A DNA stretch of 64,000 nt from Chitinophagaceae bacterium (lineage in GTDB: Bacteria > Bacteroidota > Bacteroidia > Chitinophagales > Chitinophagaceae), in NCBI GenBank assembly GCA_947504605.1, contig CANNJE010000003.1:1-64000 (forward strand). Reading direction: 5' to 3'. The position numbers and the translations under genes were made by a program. Of this stretch, positions 37,718-46,155 are shown one piece after another. The notes under the pieces are model-generated. The model worked only from the letters and a program-made list of their open reading frames with translations. It did no database searches and had not been told where the DNA came from. Within the stretch, counting starts at the first letter, position 1. The number at the start of each line of letters is the position of its first letter.

Positions 37718-38527
37718 ATGAATAGAAAAAAAATATTTAATTGGATAAAATATTTTGTACTTGTTTACTGCAGTATTGGTATTGCTTTGTATTATCTGCA
37801 GGAATATATTTTATTTCATCCGAAGAAATTAGAGCGCAATTATGTTTTTGATTTTAAACAACCTTTCGAAGAACTGAACATTCCCTTTAATAATACGGAT
37901 ACCCTAAACATGATCAAATTTTTTCCTGCAGATACGGTAAGAAAAGGAGTGGTACTGTATTTTCACGGGAATATGGAAAATGTAAAACATTATGCTCCAT
38001 TTGTAACAACATTTACTAAGCATGGTTATGAAGTTTGGATGCCTGATTATCCCGGATTTGGGAAAAGTACAGGAGAAATAACAGAAAAAAAATTATATAG
38101 TATTGCATTTGAATTGCAAAAAATGGCAAGCCAAAAATATGGCAATGATCGTTTAATTATCTACGGCAAATCACTGGGAACCGCAATTGCAACATATGCG
38201 GCATCCGCCAAAAATTGCGAAATGCTTATTTTAGAAACACCTTATTACAGTATTCCTTCTCTGTTTGGTACGTATGCTTTTATGTATCCAGCCTCTGTAA
38301 TGAGTAATTATAATTTACCAACGTATGAATTTTTACAGGAAGTAAAAGTGCCTGTAACAATTTTTCATGGTACGGGTGATTGGGTTGTGCCTTATCGTTC
38401 GGGAATAAGATTAAAAGCGTGTTTAAAACCTGCTGATGTATTTATAAAAATTCCAGAAGGCTCGCATAATAATCTCAGCGAATCTGCTATTTATCAAAAA
38501 TCGATGGATTCTTTATTGTCGTTCTAG
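37718..38527 (+). CDS. membrane-anchored alpha/beta hydrolase (copy 2)
   Basis: 269 residues from the ATG at 37718 (a TTG four codons earlier is also open). Same architecture as the preceding gene: N-terminal helix, LYFHGNMENVKHY, PDYPGFGKSTGE, nucleophile GKSLGTA, FHGTGDWVVP and EGSHNNLSE. The shared order of motifs shows an old tandem duplication. The stop codon directly abuts the convergent LD-carboxypeptidase stop with no gap. Confidence 0.87.
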   Translation: MNRKKIFNWIKYFVLVYCSIGIALYYLQEYILFHPKKLERNYVFDFKQPFEELNIPFNNTDTLNMIKFFPADTVRKGVVLYFHGNMENVKHYAPFVTTFTKHGYEVWMPDYPGFGKSTGEITEKKLYSIAFELQKMASQKYGNDRLIIYGKSLGTAIATYAASAKNCEMLILETPYYSIPSLFGTYAFMYPASVMSNYNLPTYEFLQEVKVPVTIFHGTGDWVVPYRSGIRLKACLKPADVFIKIPEGSHNNLSESAIYQKSMDSLLSF

Positions 38528-39436
38528 TTACAATTCTTTGAGGGTCACTTTTTTTGAACCCACAATCAGGTTATAAGTTACACCCACTTTTAGGGCAACA
38601 TTTTCTGTGTCGTGGCTAACGGGAAAATTAAAACAGACAGGAATGTCCAGATCAGCACTTATTTCTTGCAAAATTTCATCCATCGTTTTCCCAAAAGGAC
38701 GTTCGGTATCTTTCATTTCTGTAAAGCCGCCCAAAATTAGTCCGCTGATATCATCCAGCTTTCCACTTCTTTTAAGCTGATGCAGCATCCGATCTACACT
38801 GTATAAATATTCGCCGATATCCTCAATAAAAAGAATATTGTTTTTTGTACTAAAGTCGGAAGGGGTTCCTATTACGTTTGCCAATAATGCAAGATTGCCT
38901 CCTATTATTTTACCGGTAGCAGATCCCTGTTTATTATTTACATGTGGGCTACAAGAATAATTTCCTTTGTTACCTTTTAAAGCTTTGCGCAGCGATTCTA
39001 CAAATTCATTTTCGGAACCGCCATCATTAAAAGCGGCGGCCATGGGCGCATGCAGCGAAGCAATTTTATAACGGCTGAATAAATGAGTATGCATGACCGT
39101 TATATCACTAAAGCCAATCAGCCATTTTGGATGTTTTTTGAATTTTTTAAAGTTCAGTTGATCTATTATACGCCCCATGCCATAACCACCCCGGCCAAAC
39201 AAAATGGCATTGATAGAAGGATCATCCATCATAGCCTGTAATTCATCTGCTCTTTCTTCATCCGTACCACTAAAATAATTTTCTGAGTCACTACCTAGTG
39301 TCTTACCTACCATTACCTCATATCCCCATGACTGCAGGGTTTTTATACAAGTTTGTGCTTTTTCTGCTGCCATGTAACCCGCAGGGCAGGTAAGGCCAAT
39401 AGTATCGCCTTTTTTGAGGTAAGAAGGAACAGTCAT
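38528..39436 (-). CDS. LD-carboxypeptidase (peptidase family S66), cytosolic copy
   Basis: 302 residues with no signal peptide. KGDTIGLTCPAGYM starts the S66 N-domain, GRGGYGMGRIID and LIGFSDITVMH (nucleophile Ser) follow, then FIEDIGEYLYSVDRM (Glu) and FPVSHDTENVALKVG (His), so the Ser-Glu-His triad is complete. LD-carboxypeptidases trim tetrapeptides in murein recycling; MccF-type relatives cleave microcin C or other acyl-adenylates. A second copy lies 3.3 kb downstream. Confidence 0.92.
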   Translation of the reverse strand: MTVPSYLKKGDTIGLTCPAGYMAAEKAQTCIKTLQSWGYEVMVGKTLGSDSENYFSGTDEERADELQAMMDDPSINAILFGRGGYGMGRIIDQLNFKKFKKHPKWLIGFSDITVMHTHLFSRYKIASLHAPMAAAFNDGGSENEFVESLRKALKGNKGNYSCSPHVNNKQGSATGKIIGGNLALLANVIGTPSDFSTKNNILFIEDIGEYLYSVDRMLHQLKRSGKLDDISGLILGGFTEMKDTERPFGKTMDEILQEISADLDIPVCFNFPVSHDTENVALKVGVTYNLIVGSKKVTLKEL

Positions 39437-39574
39437 AATTTTCTTATATTTACTTTATATCTTGAATAAAGCTATTAAATCTTCCGCTCGTTTGAGCTTG
39501 CCCGATGTTTTATTTTAAAATTAACTGAACAGAGCCCTGGCGTTGTTCAGAAAACCATAATTAACGCCGAACGT

Positions 39575-42500
39575 ATGAGATTTTTTACATTTTTAGTATT
39601 GATTTTATTTTCATTCTTAACAGTAAATGCCCAAGTATGTTCTAATCCGGGTATGACACCGCAAACTGGTATTGCGGTATGTGGGGTACTCACGTTTCCA
39701 CAAGCTAATGTCCCTTCCTGTTCGGGACCTGACCTGCCAGTGGGAGCTTGTGGTTCAGATCCTGTAACATCCAGCAATTCTATGTGGTATAGGTTTCATT
39801 GTTATCAAACGGGCTCATTAGGATTTCTGATTTCTCCGGCATCAGGGTCTGATGATTATGACTGGCAATTGATGGATATTACTGGCCATCAGCCCCAGGA
39901 TGTACTCACAACCAATTTGGGAATATCGTTAAATTTAAGTGGGATTACTGGTGCTACGGGATGTACACCAACTGGGACATTAGATGTTCATTGCTCCGGG
40001 GGAGCTGCTGGTTCTCAGTTTAACCAAATGCCTACTATTGTTGCAGGCAAAGATTATTTATTAATGGTAACGAATTGGTCAAATTCAGGATTAGGATATA
40101 ATCTAATTTTTACAGGCGGAACCGCCATATTAACTAATAACCAGCCTCCGGCCATTACCAATGTTGCAATAGTGGGTTGTAATACATCCCTTCTGAAAGT
40201 TACTTTTTCGGAAGATGTTTTATGCAGCAGTTTAACTTCAGCAGGCTCCGAATTTACCATAACCAATGGCACACATGTTATCACAGGTGTTACTTCTGCA
40301 TGCACCAATGGTAATAATGCTTTGAACCAATTGACGATTGCGTTACAAAGTCCTATTCCTCCAGGTAATTACCAACTCGTTGTCAATAATGGTACTGACT
40401 TAAATACTTTAATAGATGTATGTCAGGAAGCAATGCCTGCTGCAACATCGTTTCCGTTTACAGTTCCGGCTCTAAACCCATTGGCTATTAATAGTATTTC
40501 TTATTCAGGTTGTACCCCCACTATTTTAAAAGTAGCATTAAGCAATCCAGTCTTATGTAGCACCATTACCGGCACTGGTTCTGAATTTACTCTTGCCGGC
40601 AATATGATAACAAGTGTTATTTCAAACTGCACAACCGGAGCACTATATACGGATACGATTCAAGTGGTTTTACAAAATCCTTTAACTTTTGGCAATTATC
40701 AACTGATTGTTAATAATGGGTCAGATGGAAATACATTCACAGATACATGCGGAGCCTCATTGCTAACAGGATATAATTTCCCTTTTGTTATTAATCAAAC
40801 AACTACAGCACCAGCCATTCAGTCTGTTGTTTTTGATGAATGCAAACCCTTTAAAATAGTTCTGAATTTTGATAAGTCAATTGCTTGTAATTCTTTAACT
40901 GCAAATGGATCTGAATTTTCAATAACGCCCGGAATACTTACTGTTACTGGAATTTCGAGTAGCTGTATCAGTAATGGGACTACTAGCCAGATTATACTTA
41001 CTCTTTCGGGAAACTTACCAGCCGGTAATTTTAATTTAAATATTAATAATGGTTCAGATGGTAATACGGTCAGCGATAGTTGCGCTGTTTTTGTTCCTGT
41101 AAACATTATTAAACCTTTTACTACAACTCAGGCGCCGACTCCTGTGTATGATTCTTTACAATACAATAAATGTAGCCCTTCTGTCATTAAAGTTTTTTAT
41201 AGCAAACCCATCAATTGTAATAGTGTAAATGCAAATGGTTCTGAATTTTTAATCACAGGTCCCACTGCAGTAACAATTACAGCTGTTACAACAGATGTGA
41301 CCTGCAGCAATGGATTTACCAATTGGGTACTGTTACAATTATCGCAGCCCATCAATGTTTTCGGAAATTATATTTTACATAATGCAGCAGGAGCAGATGG
41401 GGATAGTGTTTCAGATACTTGCTTTGCATCACAAAATACATCAGAGACTATTTCATTTAATGTGTTGGGCAGTCCTTCTGCAATATTTACAGATCAGGTA
41501 AAATTTGGTTGTGTGAAGGATACAATAGTGGTAACGCATCCAGGGGGAAACGGCATCAATTCATGGATATGGAATTTTAGTGATGGTACTTCTGCTACGG
41601 GTCAAACTACATCACATACATTTCCTGTATCTACTGTTACAGCCACAATTCAATTGATTGTTTCTAATGGTTTGTGCAGCGACACATTGTTAAGGTCATT
41701 CACACTGGACAATGCCTTTAATGCTGATTTTACACAGAGCGCTGATACAATCTGCAGGAATACAGCATTGAATTTTACTAATAATTCTACTGGAAATAAT
41801 TTGCAATTTCAGTGGCAGTTTGGAGACAATACGCAGTTTATAGGACAAACAGCTCCTGCACATTCCTACGCAGTGAGTAATTTATATACAGTTCATTTAA
41901 TTGCAACCAATAATCATGGCTGTGTGGATACAGCTACAAAACAGGTATTTGTAACTCCTATTCCGGTGATTAGTTTTACCGGGCTAAATACTAAATATTG
42001 TACTGCAGAAACAGTTTTACTTACTGCACAACTTCAGGGTAATATCAGCAACTACACCTGGAATAATGGGAATGCAGTTACAGCTCAAAATCAGACAAAT
42101 TTTAGTTTTAGTTATGCCAGTCAGGGCAGTTATAACATAAGCCTTGATGCGATGGATAAATTTTGTGGTACAATAACATCAAGCGCATCAACACAGGTAT
42201 ACAAAGTGCCTGTATTTAGTCTTGGCGAAGATCAGATATTTTGTCCGGGTATAACAGTTCCGTTAGGAGTACAATCAACAAGTGGTTATACCTACTTATG
42301 GAATACAGGTGCCGCCAGTGCTCAAATTATTTCAGGGCCAACTTCTTATACTTATCAACTTGCTATAAACAATAATGGTTGTTTGGGGCAGGATGAAGTA
42401 TTTATAAAAGTGTTGGATAATTGTTTGATTAAAGTACCAGGAGCATTTACACCCAATGGGGATGGTGTAAATGATAAATTAAAAGCTATCAATGCTGAAC

Positions 42501-42700
42501 TAGCAACCAATTTTTTATTAAGAGTTTACAATCGTTTTGGGCAATTAATTTTTTCAACCAGTAATCCTGTAATGGGTTGGGATGGTACTTTTAAAGGAGT
42601 AGATTCTGCCTCTGGTACTTATGTGTGGCAACTCAGCTATGTTCATCCTGTAACTAAACTGCCGGTTTATGAAAAAGGGACAAGTATTTTAATAAGATAG
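39575..42700 (+). CDS. large secreted protein with Ig-like repeats, PKD domains and CHU_C sorting domain
   Basis: 1041 residues. Signal peptide (FFTFLVLILFSFLTVNAQ), an N-terminal beta domain to about residue 185, then four Ig-like repeats of about 110 residues (about 190-635), each with a NGSEF/GSEFxIT motif, a Cys-containing strand and GNYQLxVNNGxDGNT. Two PKD-like domains (INSWIWNFSDGTS and LQFQWQFGDNTQF) and a third beta domain follow. The last 88 residues (from VPGAFTPNGDGVNDKL, residue 954) are a gliding-motility-associated CHU_C domain, the type B signal for type IX secretion. Likely a cell-surface adhesin or matrix protein. Confidence 0.92.
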   Translation: MRFFTFLVLILFSFLTVNAQVCSNPGMTPQTGIAVCGVLTFPQANVPSCSGPDLPVGACGSDPVTSSNSMWYRFHCYQTGSLGFLISPASGSDDYDWQLMDITGHQPQDVLTTNLGISLNLSGITGATGCTPTGTLDVHCSGGAAGSQFNQMPTIVAGKDYLLMVTNWSNSGLGYNLIFTGGTAILTNNQPPAITNVAIVGCNTSLLKVTFSEDVLCSSLTSAGSEFTITNGTHVITGVTSACTNGNNALNQLTIALQSPIPPGNYQLVVNNGTDLNTLIDVCQEAMPAATSFPFTVPALNPLAINSISYSGCTPTILKVALSNPVLCSTITGTGSEFTLAGNMITSVISNCTTGALYTDTIQVVLQNPLTFGNYQLIVNNGSDGNTFTDTCGASLLTGYNFPFVINQTTTAPAIQSVVFDECKPFKIVLNFDKSIACNSLTANGSEFSITPGILTVTGISSSCISNGTTSQIILTLSGNLPAGNFNLNINNGSDGNTVSDSCAVFVPVNIIKPFTTTQAPTPVYDSLQYNKCSPSVIKVFYSKPINCNSVNANGSEFLITGPTAVTITAVTTDVTCSNGFTNWVLLQLSQPINVFGNYILHNAAGADGDSVSDTCFASQNTSETISFNVLGSPSAIFTDQVKFGCVKDTIVVTHPGGNGINSWIWNFSDGTSATGQTTSHTFPVSTVTATIQLIVSNGLCSDTLLRSFTLDNAFNADFTQSADTICRNTALNFTNNSTGNNLQFQWQFGDNTQFIGQTAPAHSYAVSNLYTVHLIATNNHGCVDTATKQVFVTPIPVISFTGLNTKYCTAETVLLTAQLQGNISNYTWNNGNAVTAQNQTNFSFSYASQGSYNISLDAMDKFCGTITSSASTQVYKVPVFSLGEDQIFCPGITVPLGVQSTSGYTYLWNTGAASAQIISGPTSYTYQLAINNNGCLGQDEVFIKVLDNCLIKVPGAFTPNGDGVNDKLKAINAELATNFLLRVYNRFGQLIFSTSNPVMGWDGTFKGVDSASGTYVWQLSYVHPVTKLPVYEKGTSILIR

Positions 42701-42720
42701 AATTTAACAGCATATATTTT

Positions 42721-42773
42721 AAATGCAGTCAGCCTTGGTTAATTAATTTCCATTAAGCTGACTGCATTTTCTG
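42721..42773 (+). terminator. terminator of the type IX-secreted protein gene, overlapping the opposing gene
   Basis: AAATGCAGTCAGC (42721-42733) and GCTGACTGCATTT (42757-42769) form a perfect 13-bp stem with a 23-nt loop and TTTT. The 3' arm lies inside the end of the convergent LD-carboxypeptidase gene, whose stop codon is in the loop. Confidence 0.75.
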
Positions 42774-43755
42774 TTATTAGAAGCTGATGTTTTATACCAC
42801 ATTTAAGTGCATAATTATTTCTTTGGTGGCCTACAGGAAAATCAAAACATACTGGGTAATTAAATTCCTTTACTTTTTCTAATACAATTTCTTCCAGCGT
42901 TTTTCCATATTCTTCGCCAGCATCATCTTTTTTAATTTTAAATCCTCCAATAATGAGCCCTTTCAATTCAGAAAGTTTGCCACTTCTTTTTAAATTCCAA
43001 AACATACGATCGATGCTATAAAGGTATTCGCCCGTGTCTTCCACAAAAAGAATTTTGTTTTTTGTATTGATGTCGCTGCAACTTCCTGCTAGACTTTCTA
43101 GTGTTTTTAAATTTCCTCCAACCAATTCTCCAGTTGTTTTACCTACCCTATTATTGGAATTTGGAATGGTTTGATATTGCATTTTTTCTCCAACAAGGCA
43201 TTGTCGGATACTTTCAATGGTTTCTCTTTGAATGGCTTCTGCAAGATTCCAGTCTGTTGGAAAACTGTTGCACATTTTAGAATGAATCGTTGCAACATGG
43301 CTATTTCTGTTGATATGGCTATGCAACACCGTTATATCACTAAATCCTATGATCCATTTAGGATGTTTTTTAAAATAGGAGAAGTCTATTTTGTCTATTA
43401 TTCTTACAGCGCCATATCCGCCACGAGCACAAAGGATTGCTTTAATATTTTTATCATCCAGCATTTGTTGTAGGTCTGTTAGCCTTTCTGCATCAGACCC
43501 CCCAAAACTAAAATCTCTTTTACCAATGGTATTACCTATAAGTACATTAAAACCCCATTCTTTGAGTTTGATAAGGGCTGGTTGAATTTCTTCCAGAGTT
43601 ATGTATCCGGCAGGGCTTGTAATTCCAATGCTGTCGCCTGGTTTGAGGTAAGGTGGGATTCCGGTATTTCTTAATGTTTCCTCTAAATTAAGCGAAATAG
43701 CATTTATAGATACTGCGGCTGGTATGATAGATGATAAGAAATCTTTACGCTTCAT
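42739..43755 (-). CDS. LD-carboxypeptidase (family S66), copy with N-terminal export-like extension
   Basis: 338 residues. It carries about 35 extra N-terminal residues (MKRKDFLSSIIPAAVSINAI) of the MKRRDFL type seen in Bacteroidota exported or Tat-like proteins. The S66 core follows: KPGDSIGITSPAGYI, ARGGYGAVRIID, IGFSDITVLH (Ser), FVEDTGEYLYSIDRMF (Glu) and FPVGHQRNNYALKCG (His). It is a clear paralogue of the copy at 38.5-39.4 kb; the two may work in different compartments. Confidence 0.9.
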   Translation of the reverse strand: MKRKDFLSSIIPAAVSINAISLNLEETLRNTGIPPYLKPGDSIGITSPAGYITLEEIQPALIKLKEWGFNVLIGNTIGKRDFSFGGSDAERLTDLQQMLDDKNIKAILCARGGYGAVRIIDKIDFSYFKKHPKWIIGFSDITVLHSHINRNSHVATIHSKMCNSFPTDWNLAEAIQRETIESIRQCLVGEKMQYQTIPNSNNRVGKTTGELVGGNLKTLESLAGSCSDINTKNKILFVEDTGEYLYSIDRMFWNLKRSGKLSELKGLIIGGFKIKKDDAGEEYGKTLEEIVLEKVKEFNYPVCFDFPVGHQRNNYALKCGIKHQLLITENAVSLMEIN

Positions 43756-43866
43756 GGTATGAATTTACTCAAATTTCGGTATTGACGATTCATTTGATAT
43801 TTTTGCAGGGTTTCACGCAAAGCAGCAAAGAATTGCAAAACAAGCATTCTATGTAATATATGTATT

Positions 43867-43874
43867 TACCTTTG
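43867..43874 (+). promoter_or_regulatory. -7 promoter box before metG
   Basis: TACCTTTG matches TANNTTTG, about 56 bp before the metG ATG. Confidence 0.55.
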
Positions 43875-43929
43875 CACTTTTACATGGAAAATACTTTAGA
43901 ATGAAATTAAAGTGGCAACAAAAATAGAC

Positions 43930-46077
43930 ATGACAAACGAACCAAAAAGATACCTTATCACATCGGCCCTGCCTTATGCGAATGGGCCTAAACATATCGG
44001 ACACCTTGCTGGAGCATATCTGCCTGCGGATGTATATGTACGTTACCTGCGTGCACAAAAAAGGGATGTAGTTTATGTGTGTGGCAGCGATGAACATGGC
44101 GCAGCTATTACCATTCAGGCCATGAAAGAAAATACAACTCCCAGGGCTATCGTAGATAAATACCATGCAATGCTGAAAAGCAATATGGCCGATCTGGGTA
44201 TTTCTTTTGATATATACCATCGTACATCTGAGCCAATTCATCATGAAACAGCACAGGAGTTTTTTACTGCACTCAATAATAACGGCGATCTGGAACAAAA
44301 AGAAACGGAGCAGTATTATGATGAGGAAGCAAAAACATTTCTGGCGGATCGATATATCATTGGTACTTGCCCGGTTTGCAGTAATGACAGTGCTTACGGC
44401 GATCAGTGCGAAAAATGCGGTACATCATTAAGTCCGGAACAACTAATCAATCCAAGAAGTACCTTAAGTGGAAATGCTCCTGTAAAAAGAGCAACCACTC
44501 ATTGGTATCTTCCATTAAACAAACATGAGGACTTCTTACGTAAATGGATACTCGAAGATCATAAAGAAGACTGGAAGGCCAATGTGGTTGGACAGTGCAA
44601 GGGGTGGATTGAAGGAGGTTTACTACCAAGAGCCGTAACAAGAGATTTGGAATGGGGTGTTAAAGTGCCTGCTCCCGGCGGAGAAGGTAAAGTACTTTAT
44701 GTATGGTTTGATGCTCCAATAGGGTATATAAGTGCAACGAAACAATGGGCATTGGATAATGACAAAGACTGGAAACCTTATTGGCAGGATAAAGACACCA
44801 AACTCGTTCATTTTATCGGCAAGGATAATATTGTTTTCCATTGTATCATATTTCCGGTAATGCTTAAACTACATGGTAATATTTTGCCGGAAAATGTGCC
44901 CAGTAATGAGTTTATGAATCTGGAAGGTGACAAGATGAGTACCAGCCGTGGGTGGAGTATTGAAATGGACGACTATATCAACGATTTTGTAAAAAAAGAA
45001 AATGGTGGCGATCAGATGGTGGATGCACTGCGTTATTACCTCACCAATATTGCCCCAGAAACAAAGGACAGTGAATTTACCTGGAAGGGTTTTCAGGAAG
45101 CTGTGAACAGCGATATTGTAGGCAAGTTTGGCAATTTTGTGAATCGCACATTTGTACTAATGCATAAACTTTGCAATGGTAAAGTGCCGCCCTTTCATAC
45201 AGATATCATTGATGATATAGACAGTGAAATGCTGGACGCTATTGTAAAAACAAAACCTGTTGTTGAAAATTTAATTGAGGGCTACAAATTTAGAGATGCA
45301 TTATTTGAAGTAATCATGCTCTCAGATGCTGCCAATAAATATATGCAGAAAAAAGAGCCATGGATAGTGGCCAAGCAAGTTGGTGAAGATGGAAAACCTA
45401 CTGCTGAAGCACAAAAAATTATTGACAATTGTCTGCATATTTGTTTACAGACAACTGCTAATCTTGCTATTTTAATCAATCCCTTCCTTCCTTTTGCAGC
45501 AAAAAAATTATGCAATTTGATGAAGGTGGTAGATAAAATGCTGGATTGGGAAAATGCAGGGAAAACAAAACTGTTGAGCGTTGGTTATTCTTTAAGACCA
45601 CCAGAGTTGTTATTCAGAAAAATTGATGATACCGAAGTAGCCGAGCAGGTAGAAAAATTAAAGATTAAAAGCGAAAGATTAAAAATGGAAAACAGCAACG
45701 CAAAAGAAAATGAAAAGCAGGCCGCAGAAAATGTTGAAATAGCAGTAAAGCCGGAAATCCAATTTGATGATTTTGCAAAAATCGATTTAAAAGTAGGCAC
45801 CATACTCTCTGCCGAAAAAGTAGAAAAGGCAGACAAGTTGTTGAAGTTGGAAATAGATCTTGGTTTTGAAAAAAGGACTATTGTAAGTGGTATTGCATTG
45901 CATTTTGATCCAGTTACGATTATAGGTAAACAGGTAACCGTGGTTACAAACCTTGCTCCAAGAAAAATGAGAGGAATAGAAAGCAACGGAATGATATTAA
46001 TGGCTGAAGATGCCAATGGTAAATTAAGATTTGTAAATCCTGATGAAGCCGTTGCAAACGGGAGTGGGGTTAGTTGA
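43930..46077 (+). CDS. metG: methionyl-tRNA synthetase
   Basis: Charges tRNA-Met. I chose the ATG at 43930 (MTNEPKRYLITSALPYANG); a GTG six codons earlier is also open. The HIGH motif appears as KHIGHLAGA, the zinc knuckle as CPVCSNDSAYGDQCEKC, and KMSKS as DKMSTSRGW. The last 110 residues (FDDFAKIDLKVGTILSAEKV to the end) are a C-terminal EMAPII-like tRNA-binding domain, joined by a Lys/Glu-rich linker. About 715 residues, the normal long form. Confidence 0.97.
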   Translation: MTNEPKRYLITSALPYANGPKHIGHLAGAYLPADVYVRYLRAQKRDVVYVCGSDEHGAAITIQAMKENTTPRAIVDKYHAMLKSNMADLGISFDIYHRTSEPIHHETAQEFFTALNNNGDLEQKETEQYYDEEAKTFLADRYIIGTCPVCSNDSAYGDQCEKCGTSLSPEQLINPRSTLSGNAPVKRATTHWYLPLNKHEDFLRKWILEDHKEDWKANVVGQCKGWIEGGLLPRAVTRDLEWGVKVPAPGGEGKVLYVWFDAPIGYISATKQWALDNDKDWKPYWQDKDTKLVHFIGKDNIVFHCIIFPVMLKLHGNILPENVPSNEFMNLEGDKMSTSRGWSIEMDDYINDFVKKENGGDQMVDALRYYLTNIAPETKDSEFTWKGFQEAVNSDIVGKFGNFVNRTFVLMHKLCNGKVPPFHTDIIDDIDSEMLDAIVKTKPVVENLIEGYKFRDALFEVIMLSDAANKYMQKKEPWIVAKQVGEDGKPTAEAQKIIDNCLHICLQTTANLAILINPFLPFAAKKLCNLMKVVDKMLDWENAGKTKLLSVGYSLRPPELLFRKIDDTEVAEQVEKLKIKSERLKMENSNAKENEKQAAENVEIAVKPEIQFDDFAKIDLKVGTILSAEKVEKADKLLKLEIDLGFEKRTIVSGIALHFDPVTIIGKQVTVVTNLAPRKMRGIESNGMILMAEDANGKLRFVNPDEAVANGSGVS

Positions 46078-46104
46078 GTCAATTTCAATTTAAAATAACA
46101 ATAA

Positions 46105-46145
46105 ACAAAAAAGTCATTTCGAAAATACTGAAATGACTTTTTTGT
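46105..46145. terminator. bidirectional terminator between metG and membrane sulfatase gene
   Basis: ACAAAAAAGTCATTTC (46105-46120) and GAAATGACTTTTTTGT (46130-46145) form a 16-bp stem, with T runs in both directions, between two convergent genes. Confidence 0.88.
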
Positions 46146-46155
46146 TTATAAAATA

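Noticed and set aside
44207..44431. 74-residue plus-strand ORF with Ile/His-rich start inside metG
   Set aside because: Out-of-frame within the catalytic domain of metG, with no supporting features.
45585..46088. 167-residue minus-strand ORF opposite the end of metG
   Set aside because: The metG frame carries the conserved tRNA-binding domain; the antisense frame is a shadow rich in Ser, Phe and Leu.
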